Assembly: GCF_030411955.1 (NCBI RefSeq)
Contig: NZ_JASNRA010000029.1
Coordinates: 1 to 63,173, forward strand
From: Massilia sp. YIM B02443
GTDB taxonomy: Bacteria > Pseudomonadota > Gammaproteobacteria > Burkholderiales > Burkholderiaceae_D
Reading direction: 5' to 3'
DNA length: 63,173 nucleotides
Shown here one piece after another: positions 8,126-15,352 of this stretch (the stretch's first letter is position 1; each line of letters starts with the position of its first letter). The position numbers were made by a program, and so were the translations under genes. The notes beneath the pieces are model-generated. The model was not told the DNA's origin and ran no database searches. It saw only the letters and a program-made list of their open reading frames with translations.

Positions 8126-8734
8126 TTAAGCGTGAATGTATTTCGTGAACACGTCGCTGAAATCGCGCTTGGTATGCGTGTCGAGCATGGCCGTGTTCAA
8201 CGCCGTCAGCAGTGCGCCGTATTGGCTGACCAGTCCGCCCTCACCCGGCGCGATATTGAGCTTGTGGACCGAGGCCGTGGCATCGAGCGCACGCAAGGCG
8301 TTCTCGCGGCACACGGCGTCGCGATGCTGTTGCTTGCCGATCGTGATCAAGGCCTTGTAGATGTCCTTCAGCTGTTCGATGAATTCCTTCTTGATGTCGA
8401 TCGAGAAGTGGGTGTCGTCCAGGTCGAATTTCAGCTCGACGTCCATGTCCAGCGTGCCGGCGGTTTCGATGCGCACGCTCGAGATCCGGTGCGCCGCGTA
8501 GTCATGGCGCTTGATGGTGCGCTTCGACGACACCGCGGAATCGCCGTCGACGTGGATCAGCGCCAGGTTGGTAAAGCAGTACTCGTCCTTCTTGCTCTTG
8601 ATGAGGAAGAAGATCTGTTCGCCGTCTTCGTTGAACAGGTAGTCGTCGGCATCGACCTTGCTGTAATCGGCAGGGGTGACGATGACGCCGATATCGCTGA
8701 TGCCCAATGCTTCCGCCGCAAATTTCTTGAACAT
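8126..8734 (-). CDS. PH-domain-containing protein (YvbH-like)
   Basis: A 202-residue soluble protein. The first 120 residues, beginning MFKKFAAEALGISDIGVI and including the stretch YLFNEDGEQIFFLIKSK, match the bacterial pleckstrin-homology fold typified by Bacillus YvbH; the remainder is helical. There is no signal peptide or membrane helix. The biochemical role of this family is not established. The start ATG at 8734 follows GAGGATAGCC on the minus strand. It is likely co-transcribed with the downstream barstar gene 18 bp away. Confidence 0.75.
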   Translation of the reverse strand: MFKKFAAEALGISDIGVIVTPADYSKVDADDYLFNEDGEQIFFLIKSKKDEYCFTNLALIHVDGDSAVSSKRTIKRHDYAAHRISSVRIETAGTLDMDVELKFDLDDTHFSIDIKKEFIEQLKDIYKALITIGKQQHRDAVCRENALRALDATASVHKLNIAPGEGGLVSQYGALLTALNTAMLDTHTKRDFSDVFTKYIHA

Positions 8735-8851
8735 GGCTATCCTCGTGAGTGAAAGCGCTCACCTTAACCCGATTGATTCAGCCGATCAATGCGCATCGGG
8801 TCAGGCGCATGACGATACGCCCATCCATGCATCCGGCCGACGTCCGGCCGC

Positions 8852-9838
8852 TCAATGCAATGCCGCGCGCAACGCCGACGCCTCGAAATACACGTGCCGG
8901 ATCACCGGATGCTCGGCCGCGATCGCCGCCTCGAGCCGGGCGATCGCCTTTTCTACCTCGTCGATCCGCATGCCACGCCGGAACTGGACCGACGCCGCCA
9001 GCAGCACTTCCTCCGGTCCCATCTGCATGGTGCGCAGGCTGGCCACCTTGTCCAGCGCCGGCTCGCGTTCGAACAGCGCGCGCAGCGCCGCCAGCTGGTC
9101 GCGGCCGATGCTCTCGCCCACCAGCAGGCCGCCGGTCTCGCGCGCCAGGGTGAAGGCGGCGCCGATCAGCAGCAGGCCGATCAGGATCGAGGCGGCCGGA
9201 TCGAAGTACGGGTTGCCGAAATAATGGCCGAGCGCGATGCCGGCGGCGGCGATCGCGATACCCAGCAGCGCGGCCGAGTCCTCGATGAAGACCGTGAACA
9301 CCGAAGCGTCCTTGCTGGCGCGCACCGCCTGCCACAAGGTCAGGCCGGGCGGACGCGCCGCGTTCAGCGCCTTGCGCGACACGTTCCAGCTATAGCCTTC
9401 GAACAGGGCGGCGGCGCCCAGCACGACATAGTTCCAGAACGGGTCTTCCAGCGGCGGGGGATTTTGCAGCGCATCGACCCCGTGGTAGATCGACAGCCCG
9501 CCGCCCAGCGAAAACACCGACAGCGCGACGATCAACGCCCAGAAGTACAACGATTTTCCATAGCCGAACGGATGCTTGCGGTCGGGCGCGCGGGCGCTGC
9601 GGCGTTCGCCCAGCAGCAGCAGGAACTCGTTGCCGGTGTCGACCGCCGAGTGGATGCCTTCGGCCACCATCGATGCGCTGCCGGTGATGCCGGCCACGAT
9701 GAACTTGGCGGTGGCGATGCCGAGGTTGGCCACGATGGCGGCGTAGATGACTTTGCGGGAATCGCGGCGTGGGGCCGGATTGTCGCCCTCCCCGGTGGCG
9801 TTGTTGGTCGACGTGTCGCTGGCTTTACTGTCTGTCAT
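8852..9838 (-). CDS. Cation diffusion facilitator family transporter
   Basis: A 328-residue inner-membrane metal exporter of the CDF family, predicted to move divalent cations (Zn, Fe, Mn or similar) out of the cytoplasm against protons. Six membrane segments and a cytoplasmic C-terminal domain are expected. The metal-site helix HSAVDTGNEFLLLLGE and the loop HPFGYGKSLYFWALI are clearly visible, and HYFGNPYFDPAASILIG carries the second site. The hydrophilic N terminus is Asn/Thr/Ser-rich. ATG at 9838 is preferred over GTG at 9859 because GGAGAAGCTC precedes it. Substrate specificity cannot be read from sequence. Confidence 0.9.
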   Translation of the reverse strand: MTDSKASDTSTNNATGEGDNPAPRRDSRKVIYAAIVANLGIATAKFIVAGITGSASMVAEGIHSAVDTGNEFLLLLGERRSARAPDRKHPFGYGKSLYFWALIVALSVFSLGGGLSIYHGVDALQNPPPLEDPFWNYVVLGAAALFEGYSWNVSRKALNAARPPGLTLWQAVRASKDASVFTVFIEDSAALLGIAIAAAGIALGHYFGNPYFDPAASILIGLLLIGAAFTLARETGGLLVGESIGRDQLAALRALFEREPALDKVASLRTMQMGPEEVLLAASVQFRRGMRIDEVEKAIARLEAAIAAEHPVIRHVYFEASALRAALH

Positions 9839-9983
9839 GAGCTTCTCCGAATCCAGCACTCAGGATGCGCAGGCTACGGGGATGCATCTGTACGGCTGCG
9901 CACGCCCGCCGCAGGGACTGGCAATGATCGTGGGGCAGGCACGGGGGCGAGGCGGAATGCCTGTTCAGTCGAACACTTTATTT

Positions 9984-10089
9984 GACAACAACTGTTGTCC
10001 AAAAAAAGCAACACAAGCAGCCATTTCGACAAGAAAGTACAAGTATCGTTGAATACTTGTTGTTCCAATAGTTTCCTCTTGGATACAAT
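9984..10089 (+). promoter_or_regulatory. AT-rich promoter region with two palindromes upstream of a chemoreceptor
   Basis: The 417-bp space before the chemoreceptor at 10277 contains no gene. Its middle is AT-rich and holds two perfect inverted repeats: GACAACA-AC-TGTTGTC (9984-9999) and ACAAGTAT-6 bp-ATACTTGT (10039-10060). A possible sigma-70 promoter follows, with TTGTTC at 10060-10065, an 18-bp spacer and TACAAT at 10084-10089. The second palindrome abuts the -35 element, as an operator would. The promoter assignment is an inference. Confidence 0.4.
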
Positions 10090-10276
10090 TGTTACGTAAT
10101 ACTACGCAGCCCCGAAGCATAGTGGGCAGTCGTCCGTATCCACGAGGATATGCGTCGCTACCGCCGCTGCCGGGCGACGCCCCGCTGTCTTCAACACGAT
10201 CCCTGAACGCTTGCTTCCTTGCTCCCGGTCCGGTGCCGGGTAAATCTTTTGCCGCCCAAAAAAACATCAACCCACC

Positions 10277-11857
10277 ATGAAACTCCGCTTCCGCACCAAA
10301 CTCTACCTGCCACTCATCCTCAGCTGGCTATGCCTGTCCGCCATGGCGATTCTTCAAGTCCATGAAAGCGATGCGCAGCGCTTCGAAGAACGCAAGGTCG
10401 CGCTGGCATTCGCCACCGATGTGGGCATGTCCACCGTCAAGGAATATGCGGCGCTGGCAGCCAGCGGCGCCATGAGCGTGGAAGAAGCGCAGCAACAAGC
10501 CCTGAAGCGGCTCAAGTCGATGCGCTATGGGAAGGACGGCTATTACACGGTCATCGATTCGCACCCGAAGATGCTGATGCACCCGATCAAGGCCGAATTG
10601 ATCGGCAAGGACCTGAGCGACTTCAAGGATACCAACGGCACCTACCTGTACCGCGAAGTGGCCGCCGTCGCCAAGGGCAGCGGCGAAGGCTGGGTCGAGT
10701 ATGTCTGGCCCAAGCCCGGCCACCCGGACCAGCAGCAGGTGTTTCCGAAAGGCGCTTATGTGCTGACCTACAAGCCGTGGGACTGGACCTTCATGACCGG
10801 CCTCTACCTCGACGACCTGCATGACGCATTCATCGCCGACGTGTGGCGCGCGATCATGTTCCTGGCGGCCTGCGGCCTCATCCTCAGCGCGATTGTCGTG
10901 CTGGTGCTGCGCAACGTCACCCGCTCGATCCGCGTCGCGGTCGATGCCGCCGATGCCGTGGCGCGTGGCGACCTGACGCGCTCGTTCGCGGTCGAGGGCA
11001 AGGACGAGATAGCGCAGCTGATGTCGGCGCTGGCGCGCATGCAGCACAGCCTTGCCGGCGTGGTCAGCGAAGTGCGCCAGGGCACCGACGCCATCGCCGC
11101 CGCCTCATCGCAGATCGCCCAGGGCAACCTGGATCTGTCGGCCCGCACCGAGCAGCAAGTCGCGTCGCTGGAAAAGACCACGGCGTCGATGGAAACGCTG
11201 GCCGCTACAGTGCGCGAGAACGGCGAGCACGCACGCCAGGCCAATACCCTGGCGCTGTCGGCGTCGGACGTGGCGACGCATGGCGGCGCCGTGGTGTCGC
11301 AAGTGGTCGCCACCATGGCGTCGATCAACGACTCTTCGAGCAAGATCGTCGACATCATCAGCGTCATCGACGGCATCGCTTTCCAGACCAACATCCTGGC
11401 CCTGAATGCGGCCGTCGAAGCGGCGCGGGCCGGCGAACAGGGCCGCGGCTTCGCGGTCGTGGCGGCCGAAGTGCGCAACCTGGCACACCGCTCGGCTGCC
11501 GCTGCAAAGGATGTCAAGGCGCTGATCGACGACTCGGTAGCGAAGGTCGAGGCTGGCGGCAAACTGGTCGGCGAAGCCGGCAGCACCATGGGCGACATCG
11601 TCGCCAGCGTCAAGCGCGTCACTGCCATCATCGGAGAAATCGCGGAGGCCGGGCAGGCCCAGCAGGTAGAGCTGAAGCAGATCAACGACACCATCCTCGA
11701 CATGGACAGCACGATGCAGCAGAACGCGGCCCTGGTCGAAGAAGCGGCATCGGCGTCGGCCTCGCTCCATTCGCAGGCGCACAACCTGACCGGCGCGGTG
11801 AGCGTGTTCAAGCTGGCGACCGCCAAAACCGGCGCGCCGGTGGCGTTGCTGCGCTGA
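10277..11857 (+). CDS. Methyl-accepting chemotaxis protein (sCache ligand domain)
   Basis: A 526-residue transmembrane chemoreceptor. The order is a membrane helix near residues 10-27, a periplasmic single-Cache domain with RYGKDGYYTVIDSHPKMLMH, a second membrane helix near 190-210, a HAMP domain, and the cytoplasmic signalling coiled coil. The hairpin tip with DGIAFQTNILALNAAVEAAR and GEQGRGFAVVAAEVRNLA is fully conserved for CheA/CheW contact. No C-terminal NWETF-type pentapeptide is present. Single-Cache receptors of this type often bind small carboxylates, but the ligand is unknown here. No che genes are adjacent. Two palindromes and a likely promoter lie upstream. Confidence 0.93.
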   Translation: MKLRFRTKLYLPLILSWLCLSAMAILQVHESDAQRFEERKVALAFATDVGMSTVKEYAALAASGAMSVEEAQQQALKRLKSMRYGKDGYYTVIDSHPKMLMHPIKAELIGKDLSDFKDTNGTYLYREVAAVAKGSGEGWVEYVWPKPGHPDQQQVFPKGAYVLTYKPWDWTFMTGLYLDDLHDAFIADVWRAIMFLAACGLILSAIVVLVLRNVTRSIRVAVDAADAVARGDLTRSFAVEGKDEIAQLMSALARMQHSLAGVVSEVRQGTDAIAAASSQIAQGNLDLSARTEQQVASLEKTTASMETLAATVRENGEHARQANTLALSASDVATHGGAVVSQVVATMASINDSSSKIVDIISVIDGIAFQTNILALNAAVEAARAGEQGRGFAVVAAEVRNLAHRSAAAAKDVKALIDDSVAKVEAGGKLVGEAGSTMGDIVASVKRVTAIIGEIAEAGQAQQVELKQINDTILDMDSTMQQNAALVEEAASASASLHSQAHNLTGAVSVFKLATAKTGAPVALLR

Positions 11858-11908
11858 CCCCGCAAAGCAGGATCGGGCCCGGCCTCATGCTCGGGCAGGA
11901 AGAATGCG

Positions 11909-12475
11909 CTACCCTGCCTGACGGGATGGCGCCTGGTCCTGCACCACGCTCACGCGGGCAAAGCGCAGGTTCTCGAACACCTTGATGCGTCCCGTCAGCG
12001 GCCACCAGTCATACAGGAAGATCTGCGCCGGCCGCCACATCGCCACCCAGCCGATGATGTTCAGGCTTTCGCGCGCGATGCTGGCGGCGTGGCCCTGCAC
12101 GACGCTGTCGATGGCCTCGGCCAGCAGCAGGCAGGTGGTCACGAAGGCAATGCCGATCATCAGGCTGATGCGCCCCTGGCGCAGCAGCTGCGCCAGCTCG
12201 CCGCGCACCAGCTCCACCTTGTAGCCGTAGTAATTGTGGATGGCATCGGCCACCACATCGCTCGCCTGCCCCACCGGCGGCAATTGCTCGACCTGGACGT
12301 TCAGGTGCAGGCGGCTGGCCGGCGGCAGCGACAACGCCCAGTTCTCGATATAGGCCTCGCAGGCATGGTCGAGATCCTTGTTCAGGAACGGCGCCGGATC
12401 GAGCGAATTGAACAGCTGCTGCAGCTCGCGCACGCGCAGGTCGAGGGTGTGGGTTGGCGGTTCGCTGATGTGCAT
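11909..12475 (-). CDS. Conserved hypothetical membrane protein
   Basis: A 188-residue protein of unknown function. The first ~105 residues are hydrophilic and helical, followed by a hydrophobic segment near residues 105-125 (ISLMIGIAFVTTCLLLAEAI) and a second near 138-158, with a short basic tail. No catalytic motif is evident. The high GC and codon usage match neighbouring genes, so it is probably real. It is convergent with the chemoreceptor gene and has no clear operon partner. Confidence 0.6.
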   Translation of the reverse strand: MHISEPPTHTLDLRVRELQQLFNSLDPAPFLNKDLDHACEAYIENWALSLPPASRLHLNVQVEQLPPVGQASDVVADAIHNYYGYKVELVRGELAQLLRQGRISLMIGIAFVTTCLLLAEAIDSVVQGHAASIARESLNIIGWVAMWRPAQIFLYDWWPLTGRIKVFENLRFARVSVVQDQAPSRQAG

Positions 12476-12569
12476 GCGGCAAGCGTAGCGCAGGACATGC
12501 CAATGGGCAACCGACGGCCGGTATCCGGCAAGGCACTGTCCTGTCGATAAACCCAGTCAAGGACGCCGC

Positions 12570-13295
12570 TTAGTCGACTGCGAGCACGGTGATTGCGGTA
12601 TCCGTATTGACGAATCCTGGCTGCCAGGGCGGATTGACGACGCGGATATGGCGCACGCCCAGCTTCGCGAAATCCGCGACCGAAAAGGTCCAGCCGATCG
12701 ATTTGGCGCTGGCATTGCGCATTGCATTTGACGCCTGACCCAGCGTCGTGATTCGCTGCTGCACGCCAATGAGGGAAAAGAATGCGCGCTCTGCTTCCAC
12801 CTGCGGTGCGATCGATTCGCGGATCGATTGCTCGAGCTTGGCGCGAGCGATTTCACGCTGCGCGGCCGGTAGCGACATCAATCCTGCTTCCTGCCCGCTG
12901 TCGAGTGTAAATGACGTGCTGCTCAAGCCGCCGTGATAACCCACCACCGCGAAATTACTGACGACTTTCCTGGGTGCGGCTGTGAACACGTAATTCGCGC
13001 ACGAAGAGAAGCAGTATTCCATGACTTTTACGGTGATGCCGTTGGCATGCACCCAACGTCCGAGTTCCATGCCGGCGTCTGTCGGCCCACCCTTGCTGCG
13101 GATCGACAGAATGGCCGGCTTCTCCGGGAGACTGTCGAACAATGCGAATGCCTGGCGGTTGGCTTCTTGCGACAAACTACCAACATAATTGAGTTCATTA
13201 TTGTCGATAAAAACGTGAGTCGACGAAGCGGCCATGGCGAACTGCACGGAAGTCGCCAGAATGGCGTATAAAGCGATGAGATATCTGCGACGCAT
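12570..13295 (-). CDS. Periplasmic ClpP/crotonase-fold protein (COG3904-like)
   Basis: A 241-residue exported protein with a clear signal peptide (MRRRYLIALYAILATSVQFAMA). The remainder resembles the ClpP-like fold of COG3904 periplasmic proteins: an oxyanion strand with SIRSKGGPTDAGMELGRWV, then EYCFSSCANYVFTAA, where a Ser could be the nucleophile, then VGYHGG carrying a candidate catalytic His. Proteolytic activity is plausible but not shown. ATG at 13295 is chosen because the signal peptide starts there; a longer in-frame extension has no supporting signal. Codon usage is somewhat less GC-biased than in the core genes. Confidence 0.7.
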   Translation of the reverse strand: MRRRYLIALYAILATSVQFAMAASSTHVFIDNNELNYVGSLSQEANRQAFALFDSLPEKPAILSIRSKGGPTDAGMELGRWVHANGITVKVMEYCFSSCANYVFTAAPRKVVSNFAVVGYHGGLSSTSFTLDSGQEAGLMSLPAAQREIARAKLEQSIRESIAPQVEAERAFFSLIGVQQRITTLGQASNAMRNASAKSIGWTFSVADFAKLGVRHIRVVNPPWQPGFVNTDTAITVLAVD

Positions 13296-13381
13296 GGGTA
13301 TTTCATCCAATAATTTATTGATAGCGAGCGCCATGGCCCGACCGGGATCCACCAACTCCCGGTCGTGCGCCCATGACGCGA

Positions 13382-13753
13382 TTACAGCTTGCTGTTCTGG
13401 CAGCCCGCGCTGGTGCACTCACGTACGCGATTCTGAAGGAATTGCGCGCGTGCGATCGTGGTATCAGTGGCGCATTGCAGATCGACGTAGAAATGCCCAG
13501 GCTCGGTCTTGGAACAAGATTGGTTACGATCCTGTATCCACGCCAGCTGGCCTTTCTTGAGCGCCTTCTTTCCTTCCGCATCGAGCTTGCCTGACAGCTT
13601 CTGGAAATTGCTGTTCAATTCCTTATCGGCTTCCTGATATACCTTGTTCAGGCAATACAGACTATCGAAATCATTTTTCGGCTTGTCGCATGCAGAATTG
13701 GCAAACGCCGCAGTGGAAACGGAAAGAAGAACGGCCAATACCAGTTTTTTCAT
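13382..13753 (-). CDS. LprI-family (DUF1311) secreted protein
   Basis: A 123-residue exported protein. A signal peptide (MKKLVLAVLLSVSTAAFA) precedes the DUF1311/LprI pattern: paired Cys (SACDKPKNDFDSLYCLNKVY), then ADKELNSNFQKL and GQLAWIQDRNQSCS. Some members inhibit lysozyme; most are uncharacterised. ATG at 13753 is chosen because it opens the signal peptide; the in-frame upstream extension is spurious. The gene lies about 86 bp upstream of the ClpP-like protein gene on the same strand, and both encode periplasmic proteins. Confidence 0.8.
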   Translation of the reverse strand: MKKLVLAVLLSVSTAAFANSACDKPKNDFDSLYCLNKVYQEADKELNSNFQKLSGKLDAEGKKALKKGQLAWIQDRNQSCSKTEPGHFYVDLQCATDTTIARAQFLQNRVRECTSAGCQNSKL

Positions 13754-14032
13754 ATTATCCTCGACGTGCTTCAGTTCCGGCGCCGCCACCGACGCTGCGG
13801 ACTGATGCGATATTCCTGAAGTTATCACGTCGAAAATGATATGGCAAACGAGGTACGAAGTCGGAAACTCGTCCCGGCTTTTGCATTGAATGACTGAGCC
13901 CGCATTATTATGCGGAGTGGATAAAATCAATTGTATTTGACGACGAAATGCCGCGGATTGCCGCTGCAACCCCAAGCAAAGCGATTGGCAATCCTGGCAA
14001 ATCGCCGTAGCAGCATCGGCGAACGAAGGCAA

Positions 14033-14155
14033 GGTCAGTGCCGACAAGTGGACACGAGCTGAACACTGAATGTTAACGCCTCGGTCCGATGGATTGCTTT
14101 TCGCCACGGATTCGCCATCAACTGTTCAGTCCGTGTCCACTTTTCGGCACTGACC
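14033..14155. repeat. 123-bp inverted-repeat element
   Basis: The 33-bp terminus 14033-14065 (beginning GGTCAGTGCCGA) pairs with the reverse complement of 14123-14155 with only three mismatches, leaving a 57-bp core. The rest of the 440-bp space between the LprI-like gene and the GH43 gene holds no gene; a small hairpin CCGCAT-TATT-ATGCGG occurs at 13900-13915. The element sits just past the GH43 stop codon and could act as a MITE remnant or as a transcription boundary. Confidence 0.75.
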
Positions 14156-14193
14156 CTGCCGCTTGAGAGCGTGCTGCGCGGCAGGTTCTTGCA

Positions 14194-15282
14194 CTACTTC
14201 GACGACGACACCACGCGCGGTTTCACGCCTTCGGTCGTCATCACCACCGGCTTGATGGTGCCGTCCGCATTGAATTCCATGTGCTCGATCGCCATCTCGC
14301 GATGGTGGCCGTTGGTGTCGTTCAGCGGCCGGCGGTGGTAGGCGATGTACCAGTCGTCGGTGCCGGGAATGTTGACCACCGAATGGTGCCCCGCCCCCTT
14401 GGCGATCCGGGTGTCCTGCTGCAGGATGGTGCCGACGCGCTTGAACGGCCCGAACGGCGACGAACTCATCGCATAGGCGACGCGGTAATCGGGCCCAGTC
14501 CAGCCGCCTTCGGACCACATGAAGTAGTACACGCCCTTGCGCTTGACCATGAACGAGCCTTCCACGTACTGCGGGTCGGGCGTGATTTCCTTGTAGGTCA
14601 CGCCGTCCGGGAACGGCACCACGCTCAGCAGGTCCGGCGCCAGTTTCACGACGTTGGCGTGCTTCCAGCCGCCGTAGTACATGTACACCTGGCCGTCGTC
14701 GTCCTTGAACACCATCTGGTCGATCGGCTGGGCGCCATTGTGGATTTCGCCGATCAGCGGGCGGCCCAGCGCATCCTTGAACGGGCCTTCCGGACGGTCG
14801 CTGACCGCCACGCCGATGCCGCCCAGCTGGCCATTGCTCTTGATGTCGTTGGCGCCGAAGAACAGGTAGTACTTGCCGTTGTGCTCGATCGCCGACGGCG
14901 CCCACAGCGCATACGCCGCCCATGACACGTTCTCGACGTCGAGCACGTGCGCATGCTTCGTCCAGTTGACCAGGTCGGTCGACGAGAACGCGTTCATGAA
15001 GGTCTGCTTCAGGTACGGCTCCCAGATCAGGTCGGACCTGGCGCGCATGCGCGTCTGCTCGGGCGTGAACGCGCGCGAAGCGTCAGGCGTGCCGTAGTGG
15101 TCGGAATAGGTCGGATAGATCCAGAAGGTCTTGCCGTACAGGCGGATTTCCGGGTCGGCGTACCAGCCGGGAACGATCGGATTGGCCGCATGCGCCGGCG
15201 CGCAGATGGTGCCAATGGCGCCAAACGTGCCGCACAGGGCGACGATCAGTGCGCGTGCAACGACGACAGGTTTTATTTTCAT
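14194..15282 (-). CDS. Glycoside hydrolase family 43 protein
   Basis: A 362-residue exported five-bladed beta-propeller glycosidase, probably acting on arabinose- or xylose-containing plant polysaccharides. After a signal peptide ending near APAHA, the mature protein opens with GWYADPEI, which carries the expected catalytic base Asp. DQMVFKDDDGQVYMYYGG supplies the pKa-modulating Asp and YVEGSFM the general-acid Glu. GAGHHSVV is a conserved His region. ATG at 15282 follows GGGGAG and is preferred over a TTG further upstream. No other polysaccharide-degradation gene is nearby, so its substrate cannot be guessed from context. Confidence 0.88.
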   Translation of the reverse strand: MKIKPVVVARALIVALCGTFGAIGTICAPAHAANPIVPGWYADPEIRLYGKTFWIYPTYSDHYGTPDASRAFTPEQTRMRARSDLIWEPYLKQTFMNAFSSTDLVNWTKHAHVLDVENVSWAAYALWAPSAIEHNGKYYLFFGANDIKSNGQLGGIGVAVSDRPEGPFKDALGRPLIGEIHNGAQPIDQMVFKDDDGQVYMYYGGWKHANVVKLAPDLLSVVPFPDGVTYKEITPDPQYVEGSFMVKRKGVYYFMWSEGGWTGPDYRVAYAMSSSPFGPFKRVGTILQQDTRIAKGAGHHSVVNIPGTDDWYIAYHRRPLNDTNGHHREMAIEHMEFNADGTIKPVVMTTEGVKPRVVSSSK

Positions 15283-15352
15283 TGCTGTGTTTCTCCCCAA
15301 CGTGGTTTTATTCCAGGGTCAGGCACTGCATGACTGCGACGGTCTCTTCGCC

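Noticed and set aside
9984..10008. Palindrome plus A tract as a terminator for the CDF gene or its upstream region
   Set aside because: The A/T tract is on the wrong side for either strand to form a useful terminator, and the CDF gene ends at the far side.
10110..10230. GC-rich leader of the chemoreceptor gene as a c-di-GMP riboswitch
   Set aside because: The conserved GEMM core sequences could not be found.
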